Below the pieces are notes generated by a model, which saw nothing but the letters and a program-made list of their open reading frames with translations, made no database searches and was not told the DNA's origin. A stretch of 39,938 nucleotides of DNA from the NCBI GenBank assembly GCA_030123805.1, contig JASJXV010000012.1, forward strand, positions 1 through 39,938, given 5' to 3'. Source of the DNA: Gammaproteobacteria bacterium. Its GTDB lineage: Bacteria > Pseudomonadota > Gammaproteobacteria > Pseudomonadales > Azotimanducaceae. Below are positions 26,310 through 35,103 of the stretch, one piece after another; within the stretch, counting starts at the first letter, position 1, and every line of letters begins with the position of its first letter. Made by a program: the position numbers and the translations under genes.

Positions 26310-27344
26310 CTAGCCGACTATAACCCTATCAGTTGCCAACTGTGATCCCGCCAATTTCAGCAGCAGAGCTGAAAGTTCATCCCATGGATCACCCATACCA
26401 AGCCCTTTTACCATCTGGTCAATCAAGCTAACTCTGCCAAGCATCGCCTCGAAAGCACCGGCAGTATGACGGATGAGCACCGCCTCGACTGCATTTTTGC
26501 GTTTTTGCCATATGTGCTGTGCTGTCATGACCCTATTCATGGTCTGGCCCGCTGTTACTTTTCCGGCCATGCTCCCAAGAATCCGTAGCTCTCTTGCCAG
26601 CAGTCCAAGAATCTGCAACACCTCTGTACCCTCGCTTCGGAGTCCCTGCACCATGGTCACTGTTCTGCCACTATTGCCTGAAAGTGCTGCATCAATCAGC
26701 GAGAAAACACTATATCTTGCGCTGTCAGATACCCCTTCGACTACCTGCTCCAGCGTTACTCTGCCATCTGTGCAAACCACGCCCAACAACTCTATCTCCT
26801 GGACCGCTGCCAGCAGATTACCCTCCACTTTGTCTGCAAGTAATTGTGCGGCATCCCGTTCTGCGGATAGACCTACCCTGGCCATCCGCTGTTGAATCCA
26901 TCCGGGTAGCTGATCGATTTCGATGGGCCACACCTGAATAAACACACCCGCAGATTCCAGCACCTTAAACCACTTGGCTCGTTGAGTGCCTGCATCCAAT
27001 CGATCAGTGATAAGTAACAGGACGTTTTCTTCCACAAGGTTCTCCACGTATGACATGAGCACCTTCGAGCCCTTAGCGCCGGGCTTGCCATTAGGCATGC
27101 GGAGTTCAAGCAGCTTCTTGTCCGCAAACAGAGACATACTGTTAGCGCTGAACAATATCTGTTCCCAGTCAAACGATCCTTCTATATGGTACACCTGGCG
27201 CTCGGTGAATCCCCGGTTGCGCAATGAGGATCTGATACTATCGCAGGCTTCCTGAATCAATAATGGCTCATCGCCACTGATGATATAGACAGGGCTGACG
27301 GATCGCGATAGCTGACCTGCCAGTTTGTCCGGAGGGAGTTTCAC
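26310..27344 (-). CDS. holA: DNA polymerase III subunit delta
   Basis: This 344-residue protein is the clamp-loader wrench that opens the beta clamp (E. coli HolA 343 residues). It has the HolA start MKLPPDKLAGQL, PVYIISGDEPLLIQEACD and the FDWEQILFSANSMSLFADKK segment with the beta-interacting SLF. The DNA_pol3_delta core (LLIT..LDAGTQRAKWFK) and C-terminal helical collar with LRELRILGSM-like residues complete it. The start is GTG, overlapping the lptE stop (GTGA). Order leuS-lptE-holA is standard in gammaproteobacteria. Confidence 0.93.
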   Translation of the reverse strand: MKLPPDKLAGQLSRSVSPVYIISGDEPLLIQEACDSIRSSLRNRGFTERQVYHIEGSFDWEQILFSANSMSLFADKKLLELRMPNGKPGAKGSKVLMSYVENLVEENVLLLITDRLDAGTQRAKWFKVLESAGVFIQVWPIEIDQLPGWIQQRMARVGLSAERDAAQLLADKVEGNLLAAVQEIELLGVVCTDGRVTLEQVVEGVSDSARYSVFSLIDAALSGNSGRTVTMVQGLRSEGTEVLQILGLLARELRILGSMAGKVTAGQTMNRVMTAQHIWQKRKNAVEAVLIRHTAGAFEAMLGRVSLIDQMVKGLGMGDPWDELSALLLKLAGSQLATDRVIVG

Positions 27345-27850
27345 GTGGCAGCCTGGCTGTTAATCGTGGTGCCTATTCTGCGTACAATGCGGTCAATGAT
27401 ATCCGTGCGCATCTCTTGTCTGAGCAGTTCTTCCTCCGCATCGCTGCCCACCAGATTAGATGGGTCATAGTCATACAGCCGCTCAATAATCAGTGACGCA
27501 GGTGGAATGAGCAGTTTGCCATCCTGTGCGGCCAAACTGAAATGCACTTGTAGTATCAGCTCGTATTTTGCAACGCTGATATCTCGGGTAGTTGATGCTA
27601 CCCGGCGACTGAATCTCTCTGCTAATAGGCTTACTGTCCAGGGCGCAAGATCCCTGGAACTAACCAGTTCCGTGCCGTTGCTCGAGAGTCTCCTCTCAAG
27701 AGCGCGGATCAACTCTCCATAAGTATGCTCTGCTGTCAGATACAGAGCCGGAATTCGGAACTCCGATTCAGCAGTCCCCCGCAATTGAAATCCACATGCG
27801 GTGAGCAATATGCACACTGACAATGATACCAAACATGTTTTCAATACCAT
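27341..27850 (-). CDS. lptE: LPS-assembly lipoprotein LptE
   Basis: From the ATG at 27850 this is a 169-residue outer-membrane lipoprotein that plugs the LptD barrel during LPS export. The signal VLKTCLVSLSVCILLTACGF carries the lipobox LTAC with the modified cysteine, followed by the hallmark CGFQLRG. PALYLTAEHTYGELIRALERRL and LQVHFSLAAQDGKLLIP match the family's alpha/beta fold. A TTG at 27877 would add nine residues before the signal and is not preferred. It is between leuS and holA, with a 4-bp overlap to holA. Confidence 0.92.
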   Translation of the reverse strand: MVLKTCLVSLSVCILLTACGFQLRGTAESEFRIPALYLTAEHTYGELIRALERRLSSNGTELVSSRDLAPWTVSLLAERFSRRVASTTRDISVAKYELILQVHFSLAAQDGKLLIPPASLIIERLYDYDPSNLVGSDAEEELLRQEMRTDIIDRIVRRIGTTINSQAAT

Positions 27851-27879
27851 GGCATCGCACTTAACCAAAAGAAACAATT

Positions 27880-27919
27880 ACCTGGGAGGCTGGCCGAGAT
27901 GTCGGACAGCCGCCCAGGT
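27880..27919. repeat. Strong palindrome between leuS and lptE
   Basis: A 40-bp imperfect palindrome: CCTGGG, GGCTG and CCGA on the left pair with TCGG, CAGCC and CCCAGG on the right around a GATG loop, with two mismatched positions. The left half contains GGAGGCTGGCCGAGA, close to the outer arms of the repeat at 36455-36661. On the minus strand it is followed by a T-rich but interrupted stretch, so attenuation between leuS and lptE is possible. Confidence 0.6.
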
Positions 27920-27941
27920 TGAACCCACACATTCCCATCCT

Positions 27942-30407
27942 TCAACCTACTACGAAATTTACCAGTTTATCCTGCACAAATATCACCTTTCTGACCGTCT
28001 TACCCTCAATGAACCGGCTGACATTTTCGATAGCAGTCGCCATCTCCTCCACGCATTCCTGATCTTCACCGGGGGAAACCTCCAGTTTGCCACGCAGCTT
28101 GCCATTGACCTGAATCACCAGTTCCACTTTGCTTTTTTCCAGGGCTGCTGCATCCACGTCTGGCCAGCTTGCATCTTCAATCATCTGCCCGGCATTCAGT
28201 TCTCGCCATAAATGGTGACAAATATGCGGGGTGATTGGTGTCAGTATTATCACCGCAGCTTTCAGGGCTTCCGCTATCACGGCACGCCCCTGAGGAGAAT
28301 GATCTGCAAATTTCCCGACTGCATTGAGCAAAGACATCACGGCCGCAATCACAGTGTTAAAAGTCAGTCTACGCCCGTAGTCATCGGATGCTTTGTTTAT
28401 CGTTTCATGGACAATGCGACGCAGATCTCTTTGACCCTCATTCAGCGCTTCCGTGTCAACAGATTCCGACGGGCCTTCAGCAATGTGAGCCGCAACCGTT
28501 TTCCATAAGCGGCGTAACCACCGTGCCGCTGCATCCACACCATGTTCCGACCACTCAAAAGATTGTTCAGGGGGAGCTGCAAACATCATCGCCATTCTCA
28601 CTGCATCGGCCCCGTACTTGTTCATAAGATGTTGCGGGTCGCCAGCGTCTCCTGCAGACTTCGACATCTTGGTGCCACCCTGCAGCACCATTCCAAGCGA
28701 TAACAGCTTTTCGAATGGTTCATCCGAATCCACCAGTCCTTCATCTCGCATGACCTTGTGAAAAAACCTTGCATACAACAGATGCAAAATGGCGTGTTCT
28801 TCACCACCCACGTAGTGGTCAACTGATGTCCAGTAATTGACCCGCTCGTCCAGCATAGCCGATGACAGATCGCTACACGCGAACCGGGCATAGTACCAGG
28901 ATGACTCCATAAACGTATCAAACGTATCGGTTTCCCGCTCCGCCTCAGCACCGCATTCAGGACAGCTGGTCTGGTACCAGGCCGGCATCTTTTTAAGTGG
29001 CGATCCGACAACATCGAATTCAACGTCAAGCGGCAGAACTACTGGCAGATCCTGATCTGGTACCGCAACCGAGCCACAATCAGGACAGTGGATAATGGGA
29101 ATAGGGCACCCCCAATAGCGCTGCCTGGAAACACCCCAGTCACGCAATCTGTAATTGGTTTGTTTCTCACCTTTACCCTGTCTGGATAGCTCCGCTGCAA
29201 TCGCGTCAAAAGCTTGTTCTGATGTCAAGCCATCGAAAGCCCCGGAATTCAATAATACGCCTTTGGCAGTAAACGCCTCATGCTCCAGATTGCATACCTG
29301 ATCACTGTTAGACGGATCCGACGGGGCGATTACCTGCACGATATCCAGGCCGTATTTGCTGGCAAATTCCCAATCGCGCTGATCATGGCCGGGTACCGAC
29401 ATAACTGCACCAGAGCCGTATTCCATCAACACAAAATTGGCAATCCAAACCGGAATCGACTCTCCTGTGAGAGGATGGATCACAACCAGGCCTGTATCGA
29501 GACCCAGTTTTTCCATGGTCGCCATATCAGCTTCAGCCACCTTCACCTTATTGCAGGACTCAATAAATTCAACAATGTGCGGGTTTGATTGAGCCGCTTT
29601 GACTGCCAGGAAATGCTGCGGTGCCACTGCAACATAGGTGACACCCATCAGTGTATCCGGTCGGGTGGTATATACCGGCATCACCTCATCTGAGTCAGGA
29701 ACCTGAAAATGCAGTTCCACACCTTCCGAACGGCCAATCCAGTTCCTTTGCATGGTCTTAACCTTGTCCGGCCATCCCGGTAATTTGTCCAGGAACTCCA
29801 ACAATTCGTCAGCGTAGGCTGTGATTCGCACAAACCACTGTTCAAGCTCACGTCGCTCTACCGGCGCATCCGAACGCCATCCCCGCCCGTCAATCACCTG
29901 TTCATTGGCCAGTACTGTCTGGTCCACCGGATCCCAGTTTACCCATGCTGACTTCTTATACACCAATCCCTTGCGGAACAATTTAGTGAAAAACCACTGT
30001 TCCCAGCGATAGTAATTGGGGTCACAGGTGGCAAATTCACGGCTCCAATCAAAGGCAAACCCTAACTCCTGAAATTGCCGACGCATATTTTCTATATTTT
30101 TCTGCGTCCATTCAGCAGGCGGTACCTTGTGCTTAATGGCTGCATTTTCGGCCGGAAGCCCAAACGCATCCCAACCCATAGGTTGCAATACATTTTTACC
30201 CTGTAGACGCTGGAAGCGACCTATAACGTCTCCCAGGGTATAGTTTCGGACATGACCCATGTGCAACTGGCCGCTCGGATAGGGAAACATTGAGAGACAG
30301 TAAAACTTTTCCTTGTCGCTGTTCTCACTCACCTGGAAACTCTGGTTTTTCTGCCAATATTCCTGCACGGCTCGCTCAGCAACTCGCGCCTGGTATTTCT
30401 CTTCCAT
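27942..30407 (-). CDS. leuS: Leucyl-tRNA synthetase
   Basis: From the ATG at 30407 this is an 821-residue class I synthetase that charges tRNA-Leu. The HIGH motif is [17 protein letters not shown], and KMSKS is [15 protein letters not shown]. The N-terminus [12 protein letters not shown] and the lengths of the editing and catalytic domains match bacterial Leu[15 protein letters not shown] is the zinc/insert region, and [17 protein letters not shown] is the C-terminal domain. The frame is open to 30485, but the 26 extra residues are not family-like and the sequence before 30407 includes promoter-like DNA. There is no strong Shine-Dalgarno. Confidence 0.96.
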   Translation of the reverse strand: MEEKYQARVAERAVQEYWQKNQSFQVSENSDKEKFYCLSMFPYPSGQLHMGHVRNYTLGDVIGRFQRLQGKNVLQPMGWDAFGLPAENAAIKHKVPPAEWTQKNIENMRRQFQELGFAFDWSREFATCDPNYYRWEQWFFTKLFRKGLVYKKSAWVNWDPVDQTVLANEQVIDGRGWRSDAPVERRELEQWFVRITAYADELLEFLDKLPGWPDKVKTMQRNWIGRSEGVELHFQVPDSDEVMPVYTTRPDTLMGVTYVAVAPQHFLAVKAAQSNPHIVEFIESCNKVKVAEADMATMEKLGLDTGLVVIHPLTGESIPVWIANFVLMEYGSGAVMSVPGHDQRDWEFASKYGLDIVQVIAPSDPSNSDQVCNLEHEAFTAKGVLLNSGAFDGLTSEQAFDAIAAELSRQGKGEKQTNYRLRDWGVSRQRYWGCPIPIIHCPDCGSVAVPDQDLPVVLPLDVEFDVVGSPLKKMPAWYQTSCPECGAEAERETDTFDTFMESSWYYARFACSDLSSAMLDERVNYWTSVDHYVGGEEHAILHLLYARFFHKVMRDEGLVDSDEPFEKLLSLGMVLQGGTKMSKSAGDAGDPQHLMNKYGADAVRMAMMFAAPPEQSFEWSEHGVDAAARWLRRLWKTVAAHIAEGPSESVDTEALNEGQRDLRRIVHETINKASDDYGRRLTFNTVIAAVMSLLNAVGKFADHSPQGRAVIAEALKAAVIILTPITPHICHHLWRELNAGQMIEDASWPDVDAAALEKSKVELVIQVNGKLRGKLEVSPGEDQECVEEMATAIENVSRFIEGKTVRKVIFVQDKLVNFVVG

Positions 30408-30591
30408 CAATATCGCATCTCTGACTGGATTTATCGGTGATTCGAGGCCTGGCCGGGAATACAGCAGGCTCCGGAAACCGCGCATTTTAACCTATCCAGC
30501 GCATGTGTAATACCGCCACCTCAAAGATTCGGCAGTTCCCACGAAGAAAGGGGTTGGGGACACTGTTGTTCCACAAATTTGTGTAGCGAGC

Positions 30592-30723
30592 TGAGCCGGA
30601 TATTTTCTCCTGGGACACGCTGTGAATACACCGAGATGTCGGACCACCATGTACGCTAGGCGTCGGAGTGCCGCATCACAGCGTCCCTGCTGACGACTGT
30701 CCCAGGAGAAAATATCCGACTCA
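30592..30723 (+). repeat. Inner palindromic unit A
   Basis: Its 25-bp arms 30592-30616 and 30699-30723 are inverted copies with 24 of 25 positions matching (the shared part includes GGATATTTTCTCCTGGGAC). The core carries GGACACGCTGT (30613-30623), GCGTCGG (30660-30666) and GTGCCGCATCAC (30668-30679), all shared with unit B read on the minus strand. CGTC at 30661 can pair with GACG at 30693, giving an internal hairpin. Confidence 0.75.
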
Positions 30724-30800
30724 ACTCTCTTAGCATCAAGCATGTTCTACTGATCAATAGGTTACTTTTGTGGCCTCATATCCTAATGTCGTAACCAAGG

Positions 30801-30914
30801 GAGTGAGGTATCTCCTTTCTGGACCGTCGGAGGCAGGGAAGCCGTGATGCGGCACACCGACGCAGAGCGCCCAGGGATGGTTTACAGCGTGTCCAGAAAG
30901 GAGATACCTCGCTC
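30801..30914 (-). repeat. Inner palindromic unit B (same family, opposite orientation)
   Basis: Arms 30801-30824 and 30891-30914 match as inverted repeats at 23 of 24 positions (GAGGTATCTCCTTTCTGGAC shared). The arm sequence is different from that of unit A. The core, read on the minus strand, shares GGACACGCTGT, GCGTCGG, GTGCCGCATCAC and TCCCTGC with unit A. CGTCGG (30825) pairs with CCGACG (30857) inside it. Confidence 0.75.
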
Positions 30915-31056
30915 CCGCCGGTGACACGATGGTGAGAGAAGTCACGTCTCTAATCTACACAGCCTTTCAAATTCCGCACATCACAAGTAATGCTGCGAAT
31001 ATTGCGGAACAGCAGTGTCCCAATCCTTCGCTTAGCGACTATCTGACGGCTCGAAA

Positions 31057-32610
31057 TTACTGACCTGGATTAGAAACTTGCGCTCGGCCTGTTACGGCCG
31101 CAAGCAGCAATCCCAAACCGCAAACGAGTAGTACCGGCAGCGATCCCCAACGACTAAAGGGTGTAGTTCCGCTCATGACCTTGACCTCGCCCCGCAATAT
31201 GCCCCGGGTGAACTGGGGTAATGACCGCAGAATATGGCCCTGTTCATCGACGATAGCCGTTACACCATTATTGGTCGCGCGAATTAGATAGCGGCCATTC
31301 TCCAGTGCCCTCATTCTCGCCATTTGCATATGCTGGATGGGTCCAATGGACTTCCCGAACCATGTGTCGTTACTAATCGTTAGCAAAAAGTCGGGGGCTG
31401 CAACAGAACGACGCACCAGTTCAGGATAAACCACTTCATAACAGATGGATGTAGACACCTTCCAGGGACCTACAAGCATCGGATCCTGCTCCATCGGGCC
31501 TGAATTGTTATGCGACATGGGCAGATTAAAAAAAGTGATCAACCCTCGCAGCCATTGCTCCAACGGCACATACTCTCCGAAGGGAACCAGACGCCGTTTC
31601 TGGTAAGTTCCTGAGCCCATACCCAGGGCAACAACGCTATTCCTGTGTGCTTGAGTTTCTGGGTCGATGGTCGGAATACCCGTGATCACAGCCGTATTAG
31701 TCTGTTTCCCCTTACTATCTACCTTATCCAGAAAATCCGTGGCGCGATGTTTGAATAGCGTTATAGCAGCCTCAGGCCATACGATGAGGTCCTGCTCCCA
31801 TTCTGTCTGTGACATTTGCCAGTATAGATCAAGAATAGGCTCAATCATTTCCCGACGCCACTTGATCCGCTGATCAATATTCCCCTGTACCAGGCTGACA
31901 GATAGCTCTCCATCTGTTACTGGTTCTACCCAGTGTTGCTGCGACAACAGCAGCGCTGCCAGCCAGACGCTTCCCACAAGAGCCAATGAGACGAATTTCC
32001 TGTGAGTCTGATTGGGCATTTCATGCGGGTGATATACCAGCGCAAAAAACATACTGGCGGTAAGGGCTACCGCCAGACTCACACCGAGCACTCCGGTTAC
32101 CGGAGCGAGATGTGCCAGAGGTGTCTCCATGACGCCATAGCCCAGGAAAAGCCAGGGGAAACCGGTAAGAACCCAGGTACGAAACCACTCCTGTGCTACC
32201 CAGAGACAGGAGAATCCCAGAACTGTACCCCAATAACCATTTCTGAAAAAACGCACATACAGATACCCTTGCAATGCGGCGACGGTCGAAATTGAAGCTA
32301 CGAAGAGCGCGACCAGGGCAACGGCAAGACCGACGGATGCACCACCATACTCATGAATGCTGACGTATATCCAGGAGACGCCTACTCCGTACATTCCCAG
32401 ACCAAACAGGTAGTTTCTGAATGCACCCATGCGGTTTTCTATTCCCTGCAGACAGGCTGCAAGTAAAAATACACTCACAAACCCCAATGGCCAGATATCA
32501 AACGGCGCCAGCGATAGTGGCAGAGTGCAACCTGCAGACAGGGCTATCAGATGACCGGGCAATCCTGGTCCCGTAAGGTTGCGAAATCCGAGTCGTCGCG
32601 TTCGTGTCAC
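31057..32610 (-). CDS. lnt: Apolipoprotein N-acyltransferase
   Basis: This 517-residue inner-membrane enzyme transfers the third acyl chain onto the N-terminal cysteine of lipoproteins. The first part has several membrane helices, including LSLAPFDIWPLGFVSVFLLA. The nitrilase-like catalytic domain contains the catalytic glutamate in LIVWPEAAI, a lysine region after GTYQKRRLVPFGEYVPLE, and the cysteine in VSTSICYEVVYPELVR. A C-terminal membrane helix (LPVLLVCGLGLLLAAVTG) closes it. The start is GTG; GTGA overlaps the corC stop. Length matches E. coli Lnt (512). Confidence 0.95.
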   Translation of the reverse strand: MTRTRRLGFRNLTGPGLPGHLIALSAGCTLPLSLAPFDIWPLGFVSVFLLAACLQGIENRMGAFRNYLFGLGMYGVGVSWIYVSIHEYGGASVGLAVALVALFVASISTVAALQGYLYVRFFRNGYWGTVLGFSCLWVAQEWFRTWVLTGFPWLFLGYGVMETPLAHLAPVTGVLGVSLAVALTASMFFALVYHPHEMPNQTHRKFVSLALVGSVWLAALLLSQQHWVEPVTDGELSVSLVQGNIDQRIKWRREMIEPILDLYWQMSQTEWEQDLIVWPEAAITLFKHRATDFLDKVDSKGKQTNTAVITGIPTIDPETQAHRNSVVALGMGSGTYQKRRLVPFGEYVPLEQWLRGLITFFNLPMSHNNSGPMEQDPMLVGPWKVSTSICYEVVYPELVRRSVAAPDFLLTISNDTWFGKSIGPIQHMQMARMRALENGRYLIRATNNGVTAIVDEQGHILRSLPQFTRGILRGEVKVMSGTTPFSRWGSLPVLLVCGLGLLLAAVTGRAQVSNPGQ

Positions 32611-33464
32611 CTCTTTTGTGCTGCTTCAGACAGGGTGAGTTGCAGTAGTTTGACGCGACGCTGATCGGAATTGAGCACTTCGAAGTGGTAGCCATCGATC
32701 TCTACCTTTTCCCCGCGTTTGGGAACATGGCCAAAATTACTGATTACTATGCCTCCGATGGTGTCGAATTCCTCCTCGCTGAACTTGCTGCCGAAGCATT
32801 CGTTGAACTCGTCGATGGGTACCAATGCTTTTACCGTGTAGGTGTTGTCTGAGTGTTGTTTGATAAAGTCTTCATCATCAACATCAAATTCGTCCTCAAT
32901 CTCGCCCACAATCTGTTCCAATACATCTTCGATGGTGACGATGCCCGCAACACCTCCGTGCTCGTCGTAAACGACCGCCAGGTGATTATGCGTCGAACGA
33001 AATTCCTGCAACAGAACATTCAGGCGTTTACTTTCAGGTACGGCGGTGCAGGGACGTAATATATCTTTCAGATTGAATCTGGATTTCTGTTTATCCAGTG
33101 CCAGGGAGAGCAAATCTTTGGCGAGCAATATCCCCACCACGTCATCGGGACCATCCCCAATTACCGGAAAGCGTGAATGTCCGGATTCAATGACCAAAGG
33201 TAGGAGTTCAGTTATTCCCATTCCCAGTTTGATCACGACGACCTGGGAACGGGGAATCATGATCTCCCTGGTCTGCATATCCGCTACTAAAAGGGCGCCC
33301 TCGATAATGCTCAGCGCATCTGAGTCTAATACCTGCCTTTGTTGCGCTTCTCTCAGCAGGTTGACAAGCTCATTCCTATTATTAGGTTCTCCGGAGAACA
33401 TTCTTGTCAGAGTATCAAGCCATGACTTGCCTGCTTGCGACTGGTCGCTATCTGCTTCGCTCAT
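32607..33464 (-). CDS. corC: CBS-domain protein CorC (YbeX)
   Basis: This 285-residue cytoplasmic protein has two CBS domains (starting MQTREIMIPRSQVVVI and YDEHGGVAGIVTIEDVLEQI) and a C-terminal transporter-associated CorC_HlyC domain with FNECFGSKFSEEEFDTIGG. CorC is linked to cobalt/magnesium efflux and ribosome maintenance. It lies between ybeY and lnt, with which it overlaps by 4 bp, in the conserved order ybeZ-ybeY-ybeX-lnt. Confidence 0.93.
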   Translation of the reverse strand: MSEADSDQSQAGKSWLDTLTRMFSGEPNNRNELVNLLREAQQRQVLDSDALSIIEGALLVADMQTREIMIPRSQVVVIKLGMGITELLPLVIESGHSRFPVIGDGPDDVVGILLAKDLLSLALDKQKSRFNLKDILRPCTAVPESKRLNVLLQEFRSTHNHLAVVYDEHGGVAGIVTIEDVLEQIVGEIEDEFDVDDEDFIKQHSDNTYTVKALVPIDEFNECFGSKFSEEEFDTIGGIVISNFGHVPKRGEKVEIDGYHFEVLNSDQRRVKLLQLTLSEAAQKR

Positions 33465-33494
33465 ACTGAAATAACCACCTCCCTGGGGCTACCA

Positions 33495-33962
33495 TTAAAC
33501 TGATTCTGCATACGGATTGCTGACGCCCATTTCACTCAACAGGTTGATTTCCAGATCTTCCATCTCCTCGGCCTGTCGATCTTCAATGTGATCAAATCCC
33601 AATAAGTGCAAAAGACCATGCGTGATGATATGTGCCCAGTGATCACTCAGATTTTTCCCCTGTTCCAGAGCTTCCCGGGTTACAACCGGTTCACATACAA
33701 CAATATCTCCTAATATACGCAACCCGGATTCGTCACTCAGATCGCATGGAAAAGAGAGCACATTGGTGGGCTGGTTAAGCTGTCTATACTGATTGTTCAG
33801 TAGAGTAACCTCAACCTCATCGACAAACCGAATACTAACGCTGGCGGAACACCGCTGATGCTGAAGAACCAACTTTACCCAACAGGCAATTTCATCATCC
33901 AGGGGTACTGATCCAACTTTTTCACTGCGCTGGATATCCACGCAGCTTTCATCGGGAACCAT
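33495..33962 (-). CDS. ybeY: Endoribonuclease/rRNA maturation factor YbeY
   Basis: From the third ATG (33962) it is 155 residues, as in E. coli. The metal-binding motif HGLLHLLGFDHIED supplies three histidines, and the conserved QPTNVLSFPCDL strand is present. YbeY acts in 16S rRNA 3'-end maturation and ribosome quality control. ATGs at 33986 and 33974 are also in frame, but AGGA at -9 of the third start and the family length favour 33962. The gene still overlaps the phoH-like gene by 14 bp (38 bp if the first ATG is used). Confidence 0.92.
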   Translation of the reverse strand: MVPDESCVDIQRSEKVGSVPLDDEIACWVKLVLQHQRCSASVSIRFVDEVEVTLLNNQYRQLNQPTNVLSFPCDLSDESGLRILGDIVVCEPVVTREALEQGKNLSDHWAHIITHGLLHLLGFDHIEDRQAEEMEDLEINLLSEMGVSNPYAESV

Positions 33963-34926
33963 GGCTTTCCTCATCTTGCCTTTCATAAGCCTCGACGATC
34001 CTCTGAACCAATGGATGTCGGACTACATCACTGGGCGAAAACCATGTAAATGCAATCCCGTTAACTTCCTTCAGAATCCCCGCAACATGTCGCAAACCGG
34101 ATAATGTTCCTCTTGGCAGATCAATCTGCGTAATGTCGCCGGTAACAACCACTGTGGAACCAAAGCCTATTCTGGTCAGAAACATCTTCATTTGTTCAGC
34201 GGTCGTGTTCTGACTTTCATCCAAAATAATGAAGGAATCATTAAGGGTTCTTCCCCTCATGTAAGCCAAGGGCGCAATTTCAATGATGTTTTTCTCGATC
34301 AGCTTTTCGACTCGTTCATAACCGATCAAGTCGTAAAGAGCGTCATACAAGGGTCTGAGATACGGATCAATCTTCTGACTGAGACTCCCGGGCAGAAACC
34401 CCAGTTTCTCACCGGCTTCGACTGCCGGTCTAACCAGCACGATACGTCTGATTTTCTCCTTCTCCAAAGCTTCCACGGCACAGGCCACAGCCAGGTATGT
34501 CTTACCGGTACCGGCAGGCCCAATACCTATACTGATATCGTAGTGGCGGATATTCTTTACGTAGCCAACCTGATTCGGCCCTCTGGGCTTAACACTCTTG
34601 CGGTGAGTAATGATCAACTGATCATCGTCTGGCGATTTCTTGTCCAGTAATGCTGCCACTCCTGACTCCTGAAGAAACAAATGTACCAATTCAGCTGTTA
34701 ATGATGTCCCGCTTTGAACTTCCCGATACAGATGAATGAGTAGCTCTTCAGTCGCGTGAACGACCTGTTGGTCGCCAAACAGACGGAAATCATTACCATG
34801 ATTTTGAATAACAACACCCAGACGTTTTTCTATCTGTCGCAGATTTACGTCAAGTGGTCCGCAGAGCGCGGCGAGTTGCAGGCTATCATTAGGTTCCAGT
34901 TTCACCTGGTATGATTGTGTATCCAA
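33949..34926 (-). CDS. ybeZ: PhoH-like ATPase (YbeZ)
   Basis: This 325-residue P-loop ATPase has Walker A GIGPAGTGKTYLAVA, RPAVEAGEKLGFLPGSL, the Walker B IILDESQNTT and the sensor segment TRIGFGSTVVVTGD. It begins DTQSYQVKLEPNDSLQLAAL, aligning with the E. coli YbeZ N-terminus. The only fitting start is TTG at 34926. YbeZ works with YbeY in ribosome and RNA metabolism and is directly before ybeY here. Confidence 0.93.
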   Translation of the reverse strand: MDTQSYQVKLEPNDSLQLAALCGPLDVNLRQIEKRLGVVIQNHGNDFRLFGDQQVVHATEELLIHLYREVQSGTSLTAELVHLFLQESGVAALLDKKSPDDDQLIITHRKSVKPRGPNQVGYVKNIRHYDISIGIGPAGTGKTYLAVACAVEALEKEKIRRIVLVRPAVEAGEKLGFLPGSLSQKIDPYLRPLYDALYDLIGYERVEKLIEKNIIEIAPLAYMRGRTLNDSFIILDESQNTTAEQMKMFLTRIGFGSTVVVTGDITQIDLPRGTLSGLRHVAGILKEVNGIAFTWFSPSDVVRHPLVQRIVEAYERQDEESHGSR

Positions 34927-35074
34927 TAGTTTCTACAAATCTGTTCACAAGTTATTAGCATATACCGTGGAACTCGCAAGGGAAAGATCTCATGCTAAGG
35001 AATCTCTGATTAATCTACTTTGATTGCAAGCCGGGCAATTGTAAGGTCTGCTTAACAAACTTGAATCAAGCCCC

Positions 35075-35090
35075 AGGAGCCTGTCCGAGA
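35075..35090. repeat. Solo copy of a repeat arm downstream of miaB
   Basis: AGGAGCCTGTCCGAGA differs by one base from the right outer arm (AGGAGGCTGTCCGAGA, read on the minus strand) of the element at 36455-36661. It lies 13 bp beyond the miaB stop. A second arm is not seen, so it may be a relic. Confidence 0.45.
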
Positions 35091-35103
35091 TACCGGTTTC
35101 TAA

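Larger units (their letters stand above)
30541..31032. repeat. Composite nested palindromic element (outer inverted repeat)
   Basis: An outer inverted repeat flanks two inner palindromes: GGGGACACTGTTGTTCC near 30556-30572 is matched, inverted, by the stretch 31006-31021, and the pairing extends to about 24 bp per arm (30553-30577 with 31001-31025) with few mismatches. Inside are two related palindromic units in opposite orientation, 30592-30723 and 30801-30914. No transposase ORF is included. Confidence 0.7.
30408..31056. other. Intergenic gap between leuS and lnt, filled with palindromic repeats
   Basis: This 650-bp gap between two minus-strand genes has no supportable gene. Most of it is a nested repeat structure described separately (30541-31032). 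Short frames seen in it translate the repeats and are not believed to be genes. Confidence 0.6.

Noticed and set aside
30492-30945. Two short minus-strand ORFs in the leuS-lnt gap whose translations share an FTACP-like segment.
   Set aside because: The similarity comes from the shared repeat core, and the frames are interrupted palindromic DNA, not genes.
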